Below, piece by piece: positions 17,930-28,400 of a stretch of 64,000 bases of DNA. Both the position numbers and the translations under genes were made by a program. The stretch's first letter is position 1. Every line of letters begins with the position of its first letter. This DNA is from Stieleria bergensis (GTDB lineage: Bacteria > Planctomycetota > Planctomycetia > Pirellulales > Pirellulaceae): assembly GCA_007745635.1 (NCBI GenBank), contig CP036272.1, positions 6,036,816-6,100,815 of the forward strand, in the 5' to 3' direction. Below the pieces are notes generated by a model. It worked only from the letters and a program-made list of their open reading frames with translations. It was not told the DNA's origin and searched no databases.

Positions 17930-19374
17930 ACCAAGACCCCAAACACAATCCTGCCTCGGAAACCAAGCCAGTGGACGAACAGTATCGCGTGCTGGTGATC
18001 GATGATGAACCATCAATCTGCTGGGCTTTTGAAACCTTGTTTGCCTCCCAAGGCCATCAGGTCGTCACCGCATCCAGCGCCGAAGAGGGATTTCAATTAG
18101 CCTGCCAGACACCGCCAGACCTTGTTCTTCTGGATGTTCGTCTCCCCGGCCAGAGCGGTCTGGAGTTGCTACCGAAACTAAAACAACAGATCGGCAACTG
18201 CCCCGTGATCGTGATGACCGCCTTCGGTGACTTAGAAACCGCCGTCGCAGCCGTCAAACGAGGCGCCACGGATTACTTAACCAAACCCTTTGAACTCCAG
18301 CAAGTCAAACAAGTTTGCGACGCGGCGTTACGCTCTAGTTTTGACGCCGAACTGAAAAAGCCAACCATTGATCGCAGCCAGCGGGGAAAACTGATTGGCC
18401 AGTCTGCTGCCATGCAACAGGTTTTTCGGCAGATCGCCTTGGTTGCCCAAAGCGACCTCTCCGTCCTGATCACTGGAGAAACCGGGACAGGTAAAGAGCT
18501 TGTCGCTTCAGCGATTCATCTGCACTCCCATCGCGCACAGGCACCTTACCTCCCCATCGCACCGGTTGCCCTCAATCCAGAGCTGATCGAGAGTGAACTG
18601 TTTGGACACATCCGAGGTGCATTCACAGGCGCCGAAACGGATCGCGTGGGCCTGTTTGAAATGGCTCATGGTGGCACGGTCATGCTGGATGAAATCGGTG
18701 ACCTACCAATGAACATCCAGGTCAAATTATTGCGAGTGCTAGAGCATGGGGAATTCATGCGAGTTGGCGACACCGAGACACGGCACGCCGATGTTCGCGT
18801 GTTAGCGGCCACCAATTGCGACCTTCGCAAGGCGATGGCCGAAGGAAAATTCCGCGAAGACTTGTACTATCGACTCTCTGGTTTGCAGATCCACCTGCCC
18901 CCGCTACGCGGGCGCAAAGACGATCTGAACATGCTCGCCAGACACTTCTTTTCGCAAGTCTCTCAAGCCGATCCGCAACAAGCCATGGATGATGACCTGT
19001 GTTCGCAGCTCGCTGAACGAAACTGGCAAGGCAATATTCGCGAACTTCGCAATGCTGTCGAACACGCTGCCGTGGTCTCGCGAGGCCGAACCATGACGCT
19101 CCAGGACTTCCCCGATCCAATGGACGAAACCATTGGCGATGAAGAAACATCGGGCACTCTGGATGATGTCGTCAACCAGTGGATTGACTCTTTGCTGGCT
19201 GATGACGAAACCGCTGATTTACAGTCACAACTGATTCGCAGGTTCGAGCCGCTGCTGATTAAGAAAGTGCTCATCAGCACCAAAGGCAATCGTGCTGCCG
19301 CAGCGGAGCGACTGGGGATTCACCGCGGAACATTGCGTGAAAAGCTCCGCAGTTACCAAATGGACAACGATTGA
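17926..19374 (+). CDS. Sigma-54-dependent response regulator (NtrC family)
   Basis: A 482-residue regulator with a receiver domain (about 20-135; phosphoacceptor Asp70 in LVLLDVRLPG), an AAA+ ATPase with Walker A GETGTGKEL, the sigma-54 contact loop GAFTGA intact, Walker B TVMLDEIGDLP and the arginine-finger region. It ends in a Fis-type helix-turn-helix (NRAAAAERLGIHRGTLREKL). It starts with GTG at 17926, overlapping the kinase stop, with GGAGAG at 17915-17920 as ribosome-binding site. A receiver-phosphorylated activator of sigma-54 promoters is expected; targets cannot be read from the window. It converges with the hybrid kinase gene. Confidence 0.92.
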   Translation: MNQDPKHNPASETKPVDEQYRVLVIDDEPSICWAFETLFASQGHQVVTASSAEEGFQLACQTPPDLVLLDVRLPGQSGLELLPKLKQQIGNCPVIVMTAFGDLETAVAAVKRGATDYLTKPFELQQVKQVCDAALRSSFDAELKKPTIDRSQRGKLIGQSAAMQQVFRQIALVAQSDLSVLITGETGTGKELVASAIHLHSHRAQAPYLPIAPVALNPELIESELFGHIRGAFTGAETDRVGLFEMAHGGTVMLDEIGDLPMNIQVKLLRVLEHGEFMRVGDTETRHADVRVLAATNCDLRKAMAEGKFREDLYYRLSGLQIHLPPLRGRKDDLNMLARHFFSQVSQADPQQAMDDDLCSQLAERNWQGNIRELRNAVEHAAVVSRGRTMTLQDFPDPMDETIGDEETSGTLDDVVNQWIDSLLADDETADLQSQLIRRFEPLLIKKVLISTKGNRAAAAERLGIHRGTLREKLRSYQMDND

Positions 19375-19390
19375 TTCAGGGCGTCCGTTC

Positions 19391-19416
19391 GTCCTGTCAA
19401 TCAGGACTTTCCTCTT
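19391..19416 (+). terminator. Intrinsic terminator after the NtrC-like gene
   Basis: GTCCTG TCAAT CAGGAC (19391-19407) is a perfect 6-bp stem followed by TTTCCTCTT, 17 bases after the regulator stop and overlapping the last codons of the convergent kinase gene. It reads as a terminator on the plus strand. Confidence 0.6.
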
Positions 19417-22402
19417 AGCTGACGCTGCCACTTGTCGCTGGAATCACCAATCGTTGACGCACATCCATCACTTGTTGCAAATGGAGTTCGCTCGCCTCCG
19501 CGTCGTTGTCGCGTGCTGAATTCATCAAGTCCAGCGCCGGCCCGGTAAACTCCGGGAAACCGACTGTACCTCCGGAACCTTTTAACCAATGCGCTTCGTT
19601 GCCAAGCTCTTCCAGCTGATCCTGCTGGAGAAACTGGTGCATCCCTTCCAATCGCCCACCAAGACGTTCAAGGAAACCACTGACAATCTCAAGGTACTCG
19701 GGATCATCCAACGGCAACTGACAGTGAATCGGTGTCTGATCCTCCTGTTCCACCGGAGCACTCGCATCGGCAGAGTTTTCATCGGCAGAGCGAGCCATTG
19801 CAGCCATTGCCGAAAGCCCTTCTAGCCAAGTGGATTGCTGAGGAGCCTGATCGCTTGGTGGCTCGGGCTGTGAAACGGTCTCTTCGGAAGGGCTGATCTG
19901 CGGACGCACAATCTTGCTGCGAATGTCTTGTAGCTCATGCAAAACGGCAAGCGCGTCGTCAACGTTTTCGCCCTGAGCAGCCGCTTCTAAGTCGCAGGCC
20001 ACGTCGGTCAGGACTTGGAAGCCGACGGTTCCTCCGGAGCCTCGTAACCAGTGTGCTTCTGCGCGAACGTGCTCAAAGTCTTCGCCTTGCAGGGCTTCTT
20101 CAATCCCATCGAGTCGGCCCTCTAAACGCTCGACGAAATCCGACACAATCCGGCGCAGGTTTTCGTCATCGGTTGGCAACGTGGTGTGAATCGATTCAGC
20201 AGAATCCAACCGCGTGACAGGTGTTTTCTGTTCATCGGTTTCATTGACGGGTGCCAGTGTTGGAATGATCTCTGTCAGATCTTCTGAATCGGCCTCGCCT
20301 AAGTAATGTCGGCTGGTGGCGAGCAGTTCATCAAGGTCAACAGGCTTCGGCAAAAATCCATCACACCCCGCCTGCAAACATCGCTCCCGGTCACCCTTCA
20401 TCACGTTTCCAGTCAGGGCAACAATCGGCAGATGGTACCCTTCGTCCCGCAAGACCTGCGTGGCGGACAAACCGTCCAAGACAGGCATCTGAACGTCCAT
20501 GTAAACCAAATCGAAATCCTCTTTTCGAATCGCGTCCACCGCCTGTTGACCATCCGAGACGGTTTGAACTTGTGCACCAGCCCGCCTCAAGACCAAGTCG
20601 ATCAAATTGCGATTCGCTTCACCATCATCAACAACAAGGATGCGTTTGTTGGGAATACGCTGCAGCTTGCCAGATTCTTTGGGAGCATAATGATCGACCA
20701 AGTTACCCTTGATCAGATCTGCCGGCGTCCAAAGATCTTGTTCAGTCACTGTAACCGGCAGGCGAATGGTGAAGGTACTGCCAACGCCAATCTCACTATG
20801 AACGTCGATCGTTCCATGCATCGCCTCAGCCAATCGCCGGCTGATCGAAAGCCCCAACCCGGTGCCACCAAAACGACGTGTGGTTGAACTGTCCGCTTGT
20901 ATGAAAGCGTTGAACACCTTGGTTTGCGCTTCTTCGGTCATCCCGATGCCAGTGTCTTTTACATGCACCAGCAACTCGTGAGTGTAGCGTCCAGCATCCG
21001 CATTTCCCAAATCGCCTGAATACGGTAGGCACTCGACTTGAACACAAACGCCACCGCGTTCGGTAAACTTGATCGCGTTTCCAATCAGGTTGATCAGAAC
21101 CTGTTTAAGCCGCATGGGATCGGTGTGAATCACGGACGGGATATCCGTCCGGCAATGAATGTTGAGATCAATCCCTTTCTCTTTCGCACGCCCCGTCTGA
21201 ACACTTGCCGAGTCTTTGATCACATCGATCACAGCCGTGGGGATCGATTCGACGTGCATATGACCCGCTTCGATTTTGGACAGATCCAACACATCGTTGA
21301 TCAAATCCAGCAGGTGTGCCCCACTGCGGTGAATCATATTCAGATGATCGAGCATTTCAGCCGAATCACTGACCAAACCACGTCGCAGTACATCGGTGAA
21401 TCCTAAAACGGCATTCAACGGTGTACGGATCTCATGACTCATATTGGCCAAAAATGCGCTCTTTGCGTCATTGGCGTCTTTCGCGATCCCCAAAGCAACC
21501 GCGAGCCGAGCTTTATTTTCTTCGAACTCAGAAATATCATCCAACGTGGCCATCACACCCTGACCATGCAGCGGATTGCAATTGACCGTGAACGTGTGAA
21601 CTTTGCCTGTCGGGGCGCGCAGCTTTAAAATCCGCTCGGTCACAGCCTGCTGTGAGACCATGGCTTCAGCCCACGGCCAGGATTCGCCCTGATCAGCAAT
21701 CTCGAAACCAAGTGAGTCAATGTTCTTCCCGAACAACTCGTCGGGATCCTTCCCTAAAACATCACCAAGCTGTCGGTTGGCGATCAACACCCGCTGCTGA
21801 TCGTCCATCAACACCAAACCTTCCGCGAATGTATCCATGAACGAACGAACATTTTCAGGGACAGCCCCCTTGGGGTTCAGGGCTGCAACCATCCGCCGCA
21901 AAAAGACCGAAACTTGAATGAAGCACAGCGGAATGACAAACGCCAACACACCCCAAATTTCATAGCGCGCAATGCCTAGCTCCGTGTCCAGCGGTGTAAA
22001 GGCAATTTGCAAGGACCCAAAGTCTTCGCCCGCACGCAGAATTGGCACGGCCAAGTTGGATTCAATGTCAACCTGATCTTCAGACCAATATTGGTCATGG
22101 TCGCTGGTTTCAAATCGCGTCCGCCCGAGACGGTCGATGAATCGAATGCTGCGAACGTGCTGGTTACTGACCGCAAGCGCCCGCACCGAGGCTTGAAAAC
22201 CGTCGATATCACCTTGTTCAACCAGGGCGGTGCCAGTCACTGCAATCGTCTCTGCAATGCCGATACGGCCTTGCTGAACATGACCACGACTGTGTGGAAC
22301 CAAACCAATCCAATCAGCGAGTAGAATCCCGCCTGCAACAATACAGGTAATGGTCAGCGCCAACCGGAAACGGATAGGAATAAACGTGTATAACTTTAAC
22401 AT
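19415..22402 (-). CDS. Hybrid sensor histidine kinase with receiver and two HPt domains
   Basis: A 995-residue phosphorelay protein. In order: membrane helix (about 12-35), periplasmic sensor (to about 148), second helix (about 149-170), PAS domain (about 185-290), HisKA with His323 in FLANMSHEIRTPLNAVLGF, HATPase with GTGLGLSISRRL, receiver with ILVVDDGEANR and YMDVQMPVLDG, then two HPt domains with the phosphohistidine in AHWLRGSGGTVGF and AHWLKGSGGTVGF. Tandem HPt domains at the end of one protein are uncommon. The ATG at 22402 is preferred because longer frames would run into the giant gene that ends at 22419. It lies 16 bases downstream of that gene on the same strand, suggesting co-transcription. 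No cognate output regulator is adjacent on this strand. Confidence 0.9.
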   Translation of the reverse strand: MLKLYTFIPIRFRLALTITCIVAGGILLADWIGLVPHSRGHVQQGRIGIAETIAVTGTALVEQGDIDGFQASVRALAVSNQHVRSIRFIDRLGRTRFETSDHDQYWSEDQVDIESNLAVPILRAGEDFGSLQIAFTPLDTELGIARYEIWGVLAFVIPLCFIQVSVFLRRMVAALNPKGAVPENVRSFMDTFAEGLVLMDDQQRVLIANRQLGDVLGKDPDELFGKNIDSLGFEIADQGESWPWAEAMVSQQAVTERILKLRAPTGKVHTFTVNCNPLHGQGVMATLDDISEFEENKARLAVALGIAKDANDAKSAFLANMSHEIRTPLNAVLGFTDVLRRGLVSDSAEMLDHLNMIHRSGAHLLDLINDVLDLSKIEAGHMHVESIPTAVIDVIKDSASVQTGRAKEKGIDLNIHCRTDIPSVIHTDPMRLKQVLINLIGNAIKFTERGGVCVQVECLPYSGDLGNADAGRYTHELLVHVKDTGIGMTEEAQTKVFNAFIQADSSTTRRFGGTGLGLSISRRLAEAMHGTIDVHSEIGVGSTFTIRLPVTVTEQDLWTPADLIKGNLVDHYAPKESGKLQRIPNKRILVVDDGEANRNLIDLVLRRAGAQVQTVSDGQQAVDAIRKEDFDLVYMDVQMPVLDGLSATQVLRDEGYHLPIVALTGNVMKGDRERCLQAGCDGFLPKPVDLDELLATSRHYLGEADSEDLTEIIPTLAPVNETDEQKTPVTRLDSAESIHTTLPTDDENLRRIVSDFVERLEGRLDGIEEALQGEDFEHVRAEAHWLRGSGGTVGFQVLTDVACDLEAAAQGENVDDALAVLHELQDIRSKIVRPQISPSEETVSQPEPPSDQAPQQSTWLEGLSAMAAMARSADENSADASAPVEQEDQTPIHCQLPLDDPEYLEIVSGFLERLGGRLEGMHQFLQQDQLEELGNEAHWLKGSGGTVGFPEFTGPALDLMNSARDNDAEASELHLQQVMDVRQRLVIPATSGSVS

Positions 22403-22418
22403 GGCAGCTGAATAGTGG

Positions 22419-25400
22419 TTAAACAACGCTCTCGCCGGAGCCGTAGAGTTTCTCTTTCTGATCTTTGAAGACATCTTCAAGCGATTCGGTATCCTGATCA
22501 CGCAGTCCCTGAATCAGCAGCAATGGATCCATTGACGACCAGATCGGTCGCTGCTGTAACACCCCCAGCAAGAGCACACTGTTGCGGAGCCAACTCACGA
22601 TGGCGAACGCAATCCCTCCCGTCGCCGCTCCAAAGGATCCCGCCAAGATCTGACGGTTTCGCAAAATGGTGGAAAGATGAGATTCGCTGTAATTAAGTTG
22701 TTCCCAAATGTGCCGGTTCACTTCGGCAAAGTTGTAGTGTGCCCAGTCAATGGAATCTGCAACCGATTCCGCCACCTCGGTATACAAACTGACGCTCGAC
22801 TGGTTATGCGACTGCTCAGTCAACAATGGTTTGAGACTGTGGACACGCACATCGATTTCATGGCCATTGGCGCCTTGCCGGATCGAATCACTCGCATAGG
22901 CGAACACTAACAAACTCGATTCAAACTGCTCGTCACCGCTTTCTTCGATCGCCTGCTCCCCGACAAGGCTCGAATCGTCCAGCTTGCTCGCACCATGGCC
23001 CTTGAGCTGATCCAGATCAGATTGCGATAAACCCTCATCATTTGCATCGGCCGTTCCCGGGCCTCCTGATGAACCTGGCTGTGAGGTTCCAGTCCCACCA
23101 CCCTCATCCGGTGGCAGCGTGGTGTCGATTGGAGGAGCAATGACGATTGTAACGGTGGCTGCGTCACTGATAAATTCACCGTCGAAGGCCACCCAGCTAA
23201 ACGACACCTCGCCAAAGAAGCCTGTGCGAGGGGTAAAGACAAAGCTTCCATCGGGCTGTACCTCCAGTGTGCCCGAACTAGGCGTGGAAACCACGATCGC
23301 TTCCAACTCGTCACCATCGATATCAAAGGCTTGCTGCTGAAAGAACTCGGCAGCGGCGTCTAAGGATTCACCAAACCGAATCTCAAAACCTAAATCTTGA
23401 AGCTCTGGCGGATCATTGATGTTGTCGATCAAAGGTGACTCGGCAGATCGAAGCACTTCGCGTGTCCCCTGCAAGTCAACATATTCGACCTGCACTGAGA
23501 CTCTTTGCGCAACATCGTCAATCGTCAATGCATACGCTTGCTGGTCTGCCCCGCTTATGGCCACGCCGTCCTTGAACCACTGATACTGATACGCACTTGG
23601 AAGGCCATCTGGATCAACCAATCCACTGAGATCCGCATACAGCACCTCCTCTTCAAGGAATGTCCCGACCATGACTGGCACCCCAGTGGGATCATCATTG
23701 ACACCCTGAACCGGATCAGTTGGCTGAGAAAGCGTGACAGAAGAACCACCACGATCATCGACGAAACTAACCAGAACCGTGATGTTCTTGCCAAAGTCCG
23801 CATCGGTTGGCGTGTAGGTCGCTTCTGTCGCGCCGTCAATCACTAACCCATCACGGTACCACTGATAAGAAAACACCGCATTCTCCATACCATCAGCATC
23901 TGCAATCCCTGCAAGATCTAATGACAGTTGCTGGTCCTCGACTGCTTGACCAACAATCACCGGTTGCCCCGTGACGGAGTCGTCAAGGTTCTTCACCGGA
24001 CCGGTAAGAACGGACGTCCGCGTATACTCCATGCCTCGATCATCAGTGAAGGTCACCGAAACGCTGATTTGTGCATCGACGTCGATATCCGACAAGAGCA
24101 ATTGATCGGTGGTGCCTCCAGAGATTGCAACCTGGTCACGATACCATTGATAGCTGAAACTCACATTGCTCAAACCATCTGCGTCAGTGATTTGACTGGT
24201 ATCAACACCCAGCCATTGATCTTCAATCGCCACCCCATTGATCAATGGCAATCCCACTGCGTCGTCATCAACGTTGGCCACCACATCGGTCGCCACAGAC
24301 ATCAGATTCGCCACCGTCCCCCGATCATCGGTGTACTCAACCTCAACCGTGATCACCGAATCGACATCCTCGTCACCCAAGGTGTAAGCATCGCTTGTCT
24401 CACCGAACACCAGCACACCATCTCGGTACCATTGGTAACCAAAGACAGCATGCTCAATCCCATCGGCGTCCTGAATCAAACCCGTGTCAACATGCAGCAC
24501 TTGATCTTCAATCGCCAACCCAACAATCATGGGTAACCCTGTCGGAGCATCATCGACATTCTGAACGACCGGCGAGCGTTCGCTGGTCAATACATAACTG
24601 GTTCCCTGATCATCACTAAATCCAACCTCAACGTGAATCTGGTTGCCAACGTCGGCATCGCCCAGCGTGAACTGATCCGAAGTTGCATCGACAATCACCG
24701 AACCATCACGAAACCACTGATAACTAAACAGAGACGTCGCCAGGCCGTCCATGTCGCTCAAATCACTCAAATCAACACTGAGTGCCCGATCCTCAATCGC
24801 CGTCCCGATGATCACCGGCAATCCAATCGGAGCATCATCCACATTCACAACCGCAGTTGTCGCAACGGACTGCAAAACATTCACGCCGCCGCGATCATCG
24901 GTGAAGCTGACTTCGACATGGATCTCCGCATCCACATCGGCATCACCCAGTGTGTATTGATCAGCCGTCGCGCCAACAACTGCCGCTCCATCGCGATACC
25001 ATTGATAGCTAAACACTGACGTCGCCATGCCATCAACATCACTGATCCCATTGAGATCCACACCTAATGTTTGATCTTCGGTGGAAACGCCCGCGATCGC
25101 AGGCAAGCCAATCGGAGCATCATCGACATTCACGACCGCAGTTGTCGCCAACGATTGCAGTACATTCACACCGCCGCGATCATCCGTGAAGCTGACTTCC
25201 ACATGGATCTCCGCATCCACATCGGCATCGCCCAGTGTGTATTGATCAGCCGTCGCGCCGACGATTGTCGCTCCATCGCGGTACCATTGATAGGTGAATA
25301 CCGACGTTGTCATGCCATCAACATCACTGATCCCGCCCAGATCCACACCTAATGTTTGATCTTCGGTGGCAATACCCGTGATCACAGGCAATCCCACGGG

Positions 25401-28400
25401 TGCATCATCCACATTCACAACCGCAGTTGTCGCCAATGATTGCAATGCATTCACACCGCCGCGATCATCGGTGAAGCTGACTTCCACATGGATTTCCGCC
25501 TCTACATCGGCATCGCCCAGCGTGTATTGATCAGCTGTCGCACCGACGATTACCGCTCCATCGCGATACCATTGATAGCTAAACACTGAAGTCGCCATGC
25601 CATCAACATCACTGATCCCGCCCAGATCCACACCTAATGTTTGATCCTCAGTCACAACGCCCGTGATTAAAGGCAGTCCCACAGGTGCGTCATCGACATT
25701 CACGACCGCAGTTGTTGCCAATGATTGCAATGCATTCACACCGCCGCGATCATCGGTGAAGCTGACGTCAACATGGATTTCCGCATCCACATCGGCATCG
25801 CCCAGTGTGTATTGATCAGCCGTCGCGCCGACAATCACCGCACCATCGCGGTACCATTGATAGCTAAACACTGATGTCGTCATGCCATCAACATCACTGA
25901 CCCCATTGAGATCCACATCTAATGTTTGATCTTCAGTCGCAATACCCGTGATCACAGGCAAGCCAATCGGAGCATCATCGACATTCACGACCGCAGTTGT
26001 TGCAACGGACTGCAAAACATTCACACCGCCGCGATCGTCTGCGAAGCTAACTTCCACATGGATTTCCGCCTCCACATCGGCGTCGCCCAGTGTGTATTGA
26101 TCAGCCGTCGCGCCGACGATTGTCGCTCCATCGCGGTACCATTGATAGGTGAATACTGAAGTCGCCATGCCATCGACATCACTGATCCCATTGAGTTCCA
26201 CACCCAACGTTTGATCTTCAGTTGCAACGCCCGTGATTAAAGGCAGTCCCAAAGGTGCATCGTCCACATTCACGACCGCAGTTGTTGCCAACGACTGCAA
26301 GACATTCACGCCGCCGCGATCATCGGTGAAGCTGACCTCAACATGGATTTCCGCCTCCACATCGGCGTCGCCCAGTGTGTATTGATCAGACGTCGCGCCA
26401 ACAACTGCCGCTCCATCGCGATACCATTGATAGGTGAATACCGACGTTGTCATGCCATCGATATCACTGATCCCATTGAGGTCCACACCCAGCGTTTGAT
26501 CTTCGGTGGCAACGCCCGTGATTAAAGGCAGTCCCACGGGTGCATCGTCCACATTCACGACCGCAGTTGTTGCAACGGACTGCAAAACATTCACGCCGCC
26601 GCGATCATCGGTGAAGCTGACCTCAACATGGATTCCAGCATCCACATCGGCATCGCCCAGCGTGTATTGATCAGCCGTCGCACCAACAACTGCCGCTCCA
26701 TCGCGATACCACTGGTAAGTGAATACAGACGTCGCCATGCCATCGACATCACTGATCCCGCCCAGATCCACACCTAATGTTTGATCTTCGGTGGCAATAC
26801 CCGTGATCACAGGCAATCCCACGGGTGCATCGTCCACATTGGCCACGGCAGTTGTCGCCAATGATTGCAAGACATTCACGCCGCCGCGATCGTCTGCGAA
26901 GCTAACTTCCACATGGATCTCCGCATCCACATCGGCATCACCCAGTGTGTATTGATCAGCCGTCGCGCCGACAATCACCGCACCATCGCGATACCACTGG
27001 TAAGTGAATACCGACGTCGCCATGCCATCGACATCACTGACCCCATTGAGATCCACACCTAATGTTTGATCTTCAGTTGCAACGCCCGTGATTAAAGGCA
27101 GTCCCACAGGTGCGTCATCGACATTCACGACCGCAGTCGTCGCCAACGATTGCAAGACATTCACGCCGCCGCGATCGTCTGCGAAGCTAACTTCCACATG
27201 GATTTCCGCCTCCACATCGGCATCACCCAGCGTGTATTGATCAGACGTCGCACCAACAACTACCGCTCCATCGCGGTACCATTGATAGGTAAACACTGAA
27301 GTCGCCATGCCATCAACATCACTGATCCCATTGAGTTCCACACCCAACGTTTGATCTTCGGTGGCAATACCCGTGATCACAGGCAATCCCACGGGTGCAT
27401 CATCCACATTCACAACCGCAGTTGTCGCCAATGATTGCAATGCATTCACACCGCCGCGATCGTCTGCGAAGCTAACTTCCACATGGATCTCCGCATCCAC
27501 ATCGGCATCGCCCAGCGTGTATTGATCAGCCGTCGCGCCGACGATTGTCGCTCCATCGCGGTACCATTGATAGGTGAATACCGACGTCGCCATGCCATCG
27601 ATATCACTGATCCCACCCAGATCCACACCTAATGTTTGATCCTCAGTTGCAACGCCTGTGATCGCAGGCAGTCCCACAGGTGCATCGTCCACATTGGCCA
27701 CGGCAGTTGTTGCCAATGACTGCAGTACATTCACGCCGCCGCGATCATCGGTGAAGCTGACTTCCACATGGACTTCCGCCTCCACATCGGCATCACCCAG
27801 CGTGTATTGATCAGACGTCGCACCAACAACTGCCGCTCCATCGCGGTACCATTGATAGGTAAACACTGAAGTCGCCATGCCATCAACATCACTGATCGCG
27901 TCCAGATCCACGCTCAACACTTGATCTTCCGCCGCGGCGTGTGGAATCACAGGCAAACCGACGGCTGGTTGATTGGAACCAAGAATGACCTCAGTATCCG
28001 TCCACAGGGAGCGGCTCCCTGAGAAAATACTGACAAAGTGAACCGAAGCAGATATGTCCCTACCGGCCTGTTCATTCGTCGGTGTGAACTCGTCGGCTTG
28101 CAGAAAAAACTCGCCATCTAGATACCATTTGACGACAATGTTCGTGGCAAGTTCTGGATCGGTGACACCTGAAATATCCACCGTTGCCGCTTCACCAACC
28201 ACCACTGGGCCCGAGAGTTTCACATCACCGGTAACCTCGTTCACAACATGCTCAACGGCAAGCAACTGCGAAGCCTTCACGGACTGATCGAATGAATCAA
28301 AGACAGTCAAATTGAGAAAACCGAATTCTGGCCCAACTCGATTGGTGTAATTCACCAATTCGATCTGTTCGATCGCAGCTTCATACTCTGCTGCGCTCGC

